5,195 nucleotides of DNA from Deltaproteobacteria bacterium (GTDB lineage: Bacteria; Desulfobacterota; SM23-61). A model generated the notes under the pieces. It was not told the origin of the DNA, did no database searches, and saw only the letters and a program-made list of their open reading frames with translations. The position numbers and the translations under genes are program-made. Shown piece after piece: positions 1 through 5,195 of this stretch (positions are counted from its first letter, which is position 1; each line of letters begins with the position of its first letter). Location of the stretch: contig JAOUFX010000288.1 in NCBI GenBank assembly GCA_029857975.1, positions 1 to 5,195 on the forward strand, given 5' to 3'.

Positions 1-1077
1 TCGAGAAGAATACACCGAAGGCATGGCAACTCCTACTACGCTCTCCTTTCCCAGGGCATCCACGGCGATCGTCGCCGTCAGCGCCGAGTCAATTCCCCCG
101 CTTAAACCGAGAAGCACCTTCTGAAATCCGTTTTTCCGGACATAATCGCCCGTCCCCAGAATCAGGGCCTGGTAAATTTCTTCCAGGGGACGTAAGGCCT
201 CCTGGATTCTCGCGGGGAAGGGCTTAGGAGGCCGTTTCTTTTTCAGAGGGGGAAGGATCAGGCGCACCAGTTTTCCTTCGGCCAATGAAGCCAGCTTTTC
301 TTTTCTCCGCCGCGGGTCATGAAGTCGATAAAGCAGAACATCATCCAGGTCTAAATCCACCACCAGGAGGTCTTCCTGGAACGCCTTGGCCGTGGCGATA
401 ACCTCTCCCCTTTGGTCCAACACCATGGACCCGCCGTCGAAAACCAACTCATCTTGTCCGCCCACAAGATTGACGTAGGCTACAATGGCCGAATAATCCC
501 AGGCTCGGGTGGATAGCATCCTCTGGCGGAAATTCCTTTTTCCGGCATGGAAGGGAGAAGAAGAAATGTTTACCACCAGTTGAGCGTTACCCTGAAGGCA
601 CTGGGTACGCATGGGATCGCCGGGATACCAGATGTCTTCGCAAATATTCACCCCTATCGTCGTTTCCCCCAATTGCAGGACCAAAACATCCTTGCCGCTC
701 TGGAAATAGCGATTCTCGTCGAAAACCCCATAATTGGGAAGGTAGATTTTATGGTACACTCCGACCAGTTTTCCGTCGTGCAGAACCCCGGCAGCGTTAA
801 AAATATCTTCGCGCATATCGGCAAAACCGACGATAGCCGTAATTCCCCGGCTGGCTTTGGCTACCTTTTCCAGAGCATGCAGATTTTCTTGGACAAAGGC
901 CGGATTCAACAGGAGATCTTCCGGGGGATAACCTGGAATCGCCAATTCCGGGAAGGCCACCAAGTCGGCATCCATTTCCCGGGCCTGGCCGATGATTTCG
1001 GCAATTTTTTGCCCATTGCCCTGCAGGTCTCCAACCGTATTGTTCATTTGTCCCAGGGCCAGCCGCAAGGTTCGCAT
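1..1077 (-). CDS. nadE: Glutamine-dependent NAD+ synthetase (partial, 3' end beyond window)
   Basis: Makes NAD+ from deamido-NAD+ (nicotinic acid adenine dinucleotide), ATP and glutamine in the cytoplasm, the last step of NAD biosynthesis. The frame is open for 359 codons from the ATG at 1077 to the window edge, with no stop or frameshift. Residues 1 to about 260 are a carbon-nitrogen hydrolase (nitrilase-type) glutaminase domain with the full triad visible: Glu44 in FPELAIPGY, Lys110 in HKIYLPNYG and Cys146 in NICEDIW. The family signatures SSSPFHAGKR and YVNLVGGQDELVFDGG follow. The synthetase domain begins near residue 290. Its ATP-pyrophosphatase P-loop SGGIDS is at 326-331, and the sequence ends in MPSVYSSR. 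Two-domain bacterial NadE proteins are usually about 540-590 residues, so roughly 200 C-terminal residues are missing. The start codon overlaps the regulator stop by one base (TGATG) and has a good Shine-Dalgarno site, so translation is probably coupled. The two-domain architecture indicates glutamine rather than free ammonia as nitrogen donor. Confidence 0.96.
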   Translation of the reverse strand, partial: MRTLRLALGQMNNTVGDLQGNGQKIAEIIGQAREMDADLVAFPELAIPGYPPEDLLLNPAFVQENLHALEKVAKASRGITAIVGFADMREDIFNAAGVLHDGKLVGVYHKIYLPNYGVFDENRYFQSGKDVLVLQLGETTIGVNICEDIWYPGDPMRTQCLQGNAQLVVNISSSPFHAGKRNFRQRMLSTRAWDYSAIVAYVNLVGGQDELVFDGGSMVLDQRGEVIATAKAFQEDLLVVDLDLDDVLLYRLHDPRRRKEKLASLAEGKLVRLILPPLKKKRPPKPFPARIQEALRPLEEIYQALILGTGDYVRKNGFQKVLLGLSGGIDSALTATIAVDALGKESVVGVAMPSVYSSR

Positions 1078-2522
1078 CACCCTTCTCCCTCGACGATCGC
1101 AATATCTTTTCGGATCTTATACCGTTCAATCTTCGAGCGCAAGGTATTCCGGCTCATTCCCAAGAGAATCGCTGCCTGAACCTGATTCCCCTTCGTTTCT
1201 TGTAAAGCTCTCTTGATAAGGATTTTTTCTACTGCCGACATCAGGTCAGATTCCGGCCTTCCCTTAGCATGGTCCGCCAGTTCTTTGAAAACCGGCTCCA
1301 TCAACATCTCCAGCCTTTTCTCGAAATCGATCTGTTCCTGGGCCCCGATTTCTGGTTCTACATCTTCCAGAATGAAATCCTCCAGGAGCAAGGTGTGCCC
1401 CTTGGCGATGACCAAAGCCCTTTTTACTGCGTTCTCCAGTTCCCTAACATTTCCCGGCCAGCGATAGCGCATCAATTTTTCCAGGGCGCGCGGGGCGATG
1501 TCTTTAACGTTCCGGTTGATCTCCGGCGCGAAAATTTGCAGAAAATATCGCACCAGTTCCGGGATGTCTTCTCGCCGCTCCCGCAGGGGAGGAAGGTGGA
1601 GGGTAACCACTTTCAGTCGATAGTAAAGATCCTGGCGGAATGTTCCGTCGCGGATGGCCTTTTCCAAATCCTTATTGGTGGCCACGATCATCCGCACATC
1701 GGCAGTAATGCGCTCGTTTCCTCCCAACCGTTCAAATTGCCGGTCCTGGAGCACGCGAAGAATTTTGGCCTGGGTAGCCGGGGTCATGTCACCTATCTCA
1801 TCAAGGAAGAGAGTACCTCCGTTGCATTGTTCAAATTTGCCGATGCGCCTGGTCAAGGCCCCGGTGAAAGCACCTTTTTCATGGCCGAAAAGCTCACTCT
1901 CCAGGAGGGTTTCCGGAATGGCTGCACAGTTCACGGGTAAAAACGGCTTTTCCGCCCGGCTACTATGATGATAGACGGCTCGGGCCACCAATTCTTTCCC
2001 CGTTCCGCTTTCACCCCGCAGGAGCACCGTCACCCCTGTGGGGGCAACTTGGCCGATCATCTTGTAAATCTGCTGCATGGCCGGAGAAGACCCGACAATC
2101 GCCTCCCCCCCGACTCCGGACTCGGGACGATCCGGATAAGCAACCATCTTTTTCATCATCCGGGATACATCCAAAGCCCGCTCTACCATAGCCCTCATCT
2201 GGGGGATATCAAAAGGTTTGAGGATGTAGTCAAAAGCTCCGAACTTCATGGCCTCAATGGCCGTTTCCGTCGTACCAAAGGCGGTCATCAGGATGATCAA
2301 CGCTTTGGGGTCTTGTTCTTTGATCTGCCGCAGAACATCCAATCCACTCTGCCCAGGCATTTTGATGTCCATGATCACCAAGTCCGGATTTTCCGCGAAA
2401 AAAAGGACCAGAGCTTCGGTTCCGTTCTTGGCTGAAGAAACGAGAAAGCCCTGCCCTTCCAACATCCGGTTTAACGAATACCGCATGCTGGAATCATCAT
2501 CCACAATCAGAATTTTTTCCAA
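1077..2522 (-). CDS. NtrC-type sigma-54-dependent response regulator
   Basis: Cytoplasmic DNA-binding activator, 481 residues, close to the usual NtrC length. Residues 1-120 are a receiver domain with acidic pocket Asp8-Asp10, phospho-acceptor Asp52 (VIMDIKMPG), Thr80 and Lys102 (ILKPF). Residues about 140-375 are a sigma-54 AAA+ domain: Walker A GESGTGKE (170-177), the sigma-54-contacting loop GAFTGA (217-222), Walker B TLFLDEIGD (237-245), the arginine-finger region FRQDLYYRL, and the sensor II motif WPGNVRELEN. A Fis-type helix-turn-helix (about 446-466, NQVQAAILLGMSRNTLRSKI) closes the protein. All catalytic positions are intact, so it should be a working activator of sigma-54 promoters. 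The start is TTG at 2522: it has a strong Shine-Dalgarno site, begins the canonical MEKILIVDDD, and an in-frame TAG lies upstream with no ATG between. It follows the ammonium-sensor kinase by 54 bases and is its likely partner. Target genes cannot be told from the window. NtrC, GnfM, ZraR and AtoC are all related by domain order, so no gene symbol is given. Confidence 0.96.
   Translation of the reverse strand: MEKILIVDDDSSMRYSLNRMLEGQGFLVSSAKNGTEALVLFFAENPDLVIMDIKMPGQSGLDVLRQIKEQDPKALIILMTAFGTTETAIEAMKFGAFDYILKPFDIPQMRAMVERALDVSRMMKKMVAYPDRPESGVGGEAIVGSSPAMQQIYKMIGQVAPTGVTVLLRGESGTGKELVARAVYHHSSRAEKPFLPVNCAAIPETLLESELFGHEKGAFTGALTRRIGKFEQCNGGTLFLDEIGDMTPATQAKILRVLQDRQFERLGGNERITADVRMIVATNKDLEKAIRDGTFRQDLYYRLKVVTLHLPPLRERREDIPELVRYFLQIFAPEINRNVKDIAPRALEKLMRYRWPGNVRELENAVKRALVIAKGHTLLLEDFILEDVEPEIGAQEQIDFEKRLEMLMEPVFKELADHAKGRPESDLMSAVEKILIKRALQETKGNQVQAAILLGMSRNTLRSKIERYKIRKDIAIVEGEG
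1080..1089 (-). promoter_or_regulatory. Ribosome binding site of nadE, inside the regulator's 3' end
   Basis: The minus strand reads GGGAGAAGGG here. The GGAG core (1088-1085) lies 7 bases before the ATG at 1077-1075. It supports this start, which also places the nitrilase-domain beginning (MRTLRLALGQMN) where the family normally has it. The site lies within the last codons of the upstream response regulator, and the stop and start overlap as TGATG, the usual arrangement for translational coupling. Confidence 0.8.
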
Positions 2523-2524
2523 GA

Positions 2525-2533
2525 CCCCTCCCC
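2525..2533 (-). promoter_or_regulatory. Ribosome binding site that decides the TTG start of the regulator
   Basis: The minus strand reads GGGGAGGGG, then TC and TTG. The GGAGG core (2531-2527) ends 4 bases before the TTG at 2522-2520. There is no ATG in frame between this site and the upstream in-frame TAG, so the site supports TTG as the real start. The site is also the last pair of G-runs of the upstream G-rich tract, so RNA folding there could hide or expose it. Confidence 0.7.
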
Positions 2534-2541
2534 ATTCACCA

Positions 2542-2574
2542 CACCCTACCCCCTACACCCTACACCCCATACCC
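2542..2574 (-). repeat. G-tract near-tandem repeat between kinase and regulator genes (possible G-quadruplex)
   Basis: On the mRNA-sense strand the 54-base gap contains five runs of three to five G (at 2574-2572, 2568-2565, 2560-2558, 2553-2549 and 2546-2544), separated by 3, 4, 4 and 2 bases (TAT, TGTA, TGTA, TA). This satisfies the standard four-run G-quadruplex pattern. Seen as a repeat, the plus strand has degenerate CACCCTA-like units of about 7 bases. Two more G4 runs follow in the regulator's ribosome binding site. The pattern is directly visible. That it folds in RNA or DNA, or regulates translation, is inference. It is not a hairpin terminator. Confidence 0.6.
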
Positions 2575-2576
2575 TT

Positions 2577-5195
2577 TTATTTTAATGGTAGGGTTATATA
2601 AAATGTAGTGCCTTTTCCAAGAGTACTTTCCAGCCTGATCTTACCCCTGTGTTCTTCGATGATCCGCTGGGCGATCGGTAGCCCCAATCCGATGCCTTCT
2701 TCCTTGGTGGAGAAAAATGGCTCAAAAATCCTGCTTTGGATCTCTTCGGCAATTCCTTCCCCCGAATCCTGAAAGGTTATGGTAACTGCTGGGCTCCCGT
2801 AAGTTCCCCCTGAGGGACGTTGCACCGCAGTGGCAACTTTCAATTTCCCTCCCTGGGGCATGGCCTGGATAGCGTTGAGCAAAAGGTTTAAGAAGACCTG
2901 CTTCATCTGCTCCCCATCCATTGGCACCGGGGGCAATGCGGGGTCATCTTCCCTCTTCAGCAAAACTCCCTGTGCTTCCATCTCGTAAACCACCAGGGCA
3001 ATGGTTTCTTCCAGCACCTTGCGCACATCCCCCAGCTCCAGAGAAGGCGGCCGAGGCCGAGCGAAATCTAAAAACTGTTTTATAATTTTATTCACCCGTT
3101 CAATTTCGGTCTCGATCACGGCTAAATCTTTTTCCCGCGAGGCGGTGGTAGCCATTTCATCCACCAGGGAATGGATTAAAATTTTGATGCTGGTCAAGGG
3201 GTTGCGAATCTCGTGGGCAATCCCGGCCGAAAGCTTACCCAAGGCCGCCAGCTTCTCGGATTGAAAGAGCTGTCTTTGGGTATCCTCCAGCTCGGCCGTG
3301 GCTCTTTTTACCCCTTCCTCCAGCTGGCTGCTAAAGGCTCTCAGCTCTTCATACATCAAAGCATTTTCTAAAGCCAGCGCCGCTTGGTTGGCAAAAATCA
3401 TCAGCGACTGGAGTTTCTTTTCCGTGATAACGGTCTGGCTCACCAGATTATCGGCGGCGATTCCTCCTAAGACTTTATCCCGCGAAAGTAAGGGTACAAC
3501 CGCAAAGGATTTCACATCCAAAAAATTGATCACCCCCCTATTCACCCGGGGGTCCCGGCCGGCATCCTCCACGATGAAAGGCCGGCGTTCTTTAATGGCC
3601 CGGGAGACCATGTTGTCTTCCGGGTCATAAGGTAAGCTGATGTCTTGAATCTTATCCCTTTCCACTCCGACCGCAACTTTGCAGACCAGTTGATTTTTCT
3701 CTTCATCCAGCAGATAAAGGCGGGCCCGGTCAAAACCAATTCCTCGGGCGACTCCCTTCAAAATCAATTCCAGGATCTCATCCAAGTTCAGGGTGTGCAT
3801 GGATTGGCCGATATCATGGAGCAGCGAGAGCTCGCGCACCCTATCCAGTTCCTCGATAATCTCTTCTTGCTTTTTCTGGAATTCGTCGAATATCGGGTAA
3901 GAGGTCATGGAATGCTCCCCAAAATCCAACCCTTTGACTTCTTCTTCGGGTGAGACGCGCAGCCCCACGGTGGCGTCCAGGAGTTTGAAGAATCCAAAGG
4001 AAAGAGGAAAGGCCCAGAGGAAAACAGTAATCACTGCCAGCGCCTGAACCATGAGGAGGTCAATCCCCCCTCCGAAGATCAGGCCGTTTACGGCGTAACC
4101 CAAACTATTCTGTACATATTGATCCTGGGCAAAAAGCCCTACCGCCAAGGTTCCCCAAATGCCGTTTACGCCGTGAACAGAAATGGCCCCCACGGGATCG
4201 TCTATGCGCAGTTGCTCGAACGCTTTCAGGGAAAAATATAGAATGAAACTCGATAAGCTTCCAATGACTAAAGCGCTAAATGGGCTGATGATGGCCACTC
4301 CTCCGGTGCAAGAGACCAGGCCGGAGAGGACTCCGTTGAGAGTCATGCCCACATCAGGCTTCCCGCGGAGAAACCAGGTCAAAGCCATGGTACACAAGGC
4401 TCCGCTCGCCCCCGCCAGAATCGTATTGACGGCAATCAGGGCGATGCTCGGGTTGGTAGCCGAAAGGGTATTGCCGGTATTGAATCCAAACCAGCCGAAC
4501 CAGAGAATAAACACCCCCAGGGCCACCAAAGGAATATTATGCCCGGAAATGATATTGACGGACCCGTCGCGGTTGAGCCGACCCAGACGCGGTCCCAGCA
4601 CGAGCACCCCCGCCAGTGACACCCAACCCCCCACGGAATGCACGACCGTGGAGCCGGAAAAATCAATCATCCCCTTGCGGGCCAGCCAGCCCCCTCCCCA
4701 GATCCAATGGCCTACCACCGGATAAATCAACGTGCTGATGAGGACCGTGTAAAAAAGATAACCGATAAATTTAGCCCGTTCACTCATGGCTCCGGAAACG
4801 ATGGTTGCCGCCGTGGCGGCAAAAACCACCTGGAACATCAAATTGGCAAACTTCCAGTTGTCTATTTTCCCGGAGTGAGTAATATGATTTAAAAAAAAGT
4901 CGCTCGTCCCGAAAAGCCCGAGAGCACTGGCCCCGAACATCAAACCATATCCGATGAAAAAGAACCCGATCGCCCCGATGGCAAAGTCGATCATGTTTTT
5001 CATGACCACATTGCCCGCGTTCTTGGACCGGGTAAATCCCACCTCCACGAGGGTGAAACCCGCCTGCATGAGAAAAATCAAAAAAGAAGCCACCAGGGTC
5101 CAGATCATATCCATGGAGGCGGCATGCTCGGAAAGGGCCTTGATGGGTTTCCCCGCCTCATTGCCCTCCAGAGGCAGGGACCCGCTCGGAATAAA
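2577..5195 (-). CDS. Ammonium transporter-GAF-histidine kinase fusion (ammonium sensor kinase; partial, 5' end beyond window)
   Basis: Inner-membrane protein fusing an Amt/Rh channel to a sensor kinase. Residues are numbered from the Met at 5114. Residues 1-380 form about 11 membrane helices. Pore residues match E. coli AmtB: Phe98 (F107), Trp139 (W148), Asp151 (D160), twin His159/His314 (H168/H318) and Phe211 (F215), but AmtB Ser219 is Asn215. The Amt tail (GLRVSPEEEVKGLDFGEH, 384-401) is kept and runs into a charged helix (410-430). A GAF domain (about 431-586) and a second helical linker follow. The HisKA domain has phospho-acceptor His634 (AHEIRNP); the HATPase domain has N-box NLLLNAIQ (743-750), G1 DSGEGI (783-788), F-box FEPFFS and G2 GIGLGLP. 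The frame stays open for 27 codons upstream of Met5114 to the window edge (SEHAAS before MDMIW). The Met has no ribosome binding site, so the true start, probably with a signal peptide as in many Amt proteins, lies outside. It likely phosphorylates the NtrC-type regulator downstream. Amt-kinase fusions such as Ks-Amt5 are known ammonium sensors; whether this one also conducts ammonium is unknown. Confidence 0.93.
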   Translation of the reverse strand, partial: FIPSGSLPLEGNEAGKPIKALSEHAASMDMIWTLVASFLIFLMQAGFTLVEVGFTRSKNAGNVVMKNMIDFAIGAIGFFFIGYGLMFGASALGLFGTSDFFLNHITHSGKIDNWKFANLMFQVVFAATAATIVSGAMSERAKFIGYLFYTVLISTLIYPVVGHWIWGGGWLARKGMIDFSGSTVVHSVGGWVSLAGVLVLGPRLGRLNRDGSVNIISGHNIPLVALGVFILWFGWFGFNTGNTLSATNPSIALIAVNTILAGASGALCTMALTWFLRGKPDVGMTLNGVLSGLVSCTGGVAIISPFSALVIGSLSSFILYFSLKAFEQLRIDDPVGAISVHGVNGIWGTLAVGLFAQDQYVQNSLGYAVNGLIFGGGIDLLMVQALAVITVFLWAFPLSFGFFKLLDATVGLRVSPEEEVKGLDFGEHSMTSYPIFDEFQKKQEEIIEELDRVRELSLLHDIGQSMHTLNLDEILELILKGVARGIGFDRARLYLLDEEKNQLVCKVAVGVERDKIQDISLPYDPEDNMVSRAIKERRPFIVEDAGRDPRVNRGVINFLDVKSFAVVPLLSRDKVLGGIAADNLVSQTVITEKKLQSLMIFANQAALALENALMYEELRAFSSQLEEGVKRATAELEDTQRQLFQSEKLAALGKLSAGIAHEIRNPLTSIKILIHSLVDEMATTASREKDLAVIETEIERVNKIIKQFLDFARPRPPSLELGDVRKVLEETIALVVYEMEAQGVLLKREDDPALPPVPMDGEQMKQVFLNLLLNAIQAMPQGGKLKVATAVQRPSGGTYGSPAVTITFQDSGEGIAEEIQSRIFEPFFSTKEEGIGLGLPIAQRIIEEHRGKIRLESTLGKGTTFYITLPLK

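Noticed and set aside
547..1179. Plus-strand open frame of 210 codons.
   Set aside because: It lies opposite nadE and the regulator end. The minus-strand translation has clear family motifs and catalytic residues, while this frame has no recognisable domain.
1269..1940. Plus-strand open frame of 223 codons opposite the AAA+ domain.
   Set aside because: The opposite strand holds the Walker A, GAFTGA and Walker B motifs of the regulator, so this frame is a shadow.
2542..2574. CACCCTA-type repeats considered as a CRISPR fragment or telomere-like sequence.
   Set aside because: The units are about 7 bases with no spacers and lie inside a bacterial operon, so neither fits. It is kept only as a G-tract repeat.
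2523..2576. Intrinsic terminator or separate promoter between kinase and regulator genes.
   Set aside because: There is no inverted repeat followed by a T-run on the minus strand, and no credible -10/-35 or -24/-12 element. The gap is almost wholly G-tracts and the ribosome binding site.
2921..2940. TTGGCAC followed by GCAATGC on the plus strand, resembling a sigma-54 promoter.
   Set aside because: The GG-to-GC spacing does not fit the -24/-12 rule, it points against the operon, and it lies inside the conserved kinase ATPase domain.
4183..4725. Plus-strand open frame of 180 codons opposite the Amt domain.
   Set aside because: It is antisense to conserved Amt helices, rich in Pro/Arg/Thr from the complement of hydrophobic codons, and has no domain signature. 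It is a shadow frame.

Overview
The window reads as one tightly packed, minus-strand three-gene cluster. Transcription runs from the right edge (5195) to the left edge (1), and both ends cut through a gene. The order is: (1) a membrane ammonium sensor kinase, in which an Amt/Rh-family channel is fused through a GAF domain to a histidine kinase (5195-2577, 5' end outside the window); (2) an NtrC-type sigma-54-dependent response regulator (2522-1077, TTG start); (3) a glutamine-dependent NAD+ synthetase, nadE (1077-1, 3' end outside the window). The plus strand holds only shadow reading frames. There are no RNA genes, insertion sequences or CRISPR arrays, and no stretch over 300 bases lacks a gene.

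The layout suggests one transcript. The kinase stop and regulator start are separated by 54 bases. The regulator stop and nadE start share one base (TGATG), which usually means translational coupling. I see no hairpin terminator or convincing promoter in between. The 54-base gap is itself unusual: on the mRNA-sense strand it is a G-tract array made of near-tandem GGGTGTA-like units. It could form a G-quadruplex just before, or overlapping, the regulator's ribosome binding site.

Inferred function: external or translocating ammonium is sensed by the Amt domain, whose pore residues are nearly all conserved. The signal passes through the Amt C-terminal tail and a GAF domain to the kinase core (His634, counted from the Met at 5114). 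It is then relayed to Asp52 of the regulator, which would activate sigma-54 promoters through its GAFTGA loop. The third gene consumes glutamine, the main intracellular nitrogen signal, to amidate NAD+. The cluster therefore looks like a nitrogen-status module coupled to NAD synthesis. Amt-histidine kinase fusions are known (for example Ks-Amt5 of Kuenenia stuttgartiensis), so the class is not new. The GAF insertion, the adjacent NtrC-type partner and the linkage to nadE are the parts worth following up.

The organism is probably a Gram-negative, sigma-54-using bacterium with moderate GC content. A Desulfobacterota (deltaproteobacterial) or similar anaerobic lineage would fit the kinase/NtrC style and the composition, but this is a weak inference with no marker gene behind it.
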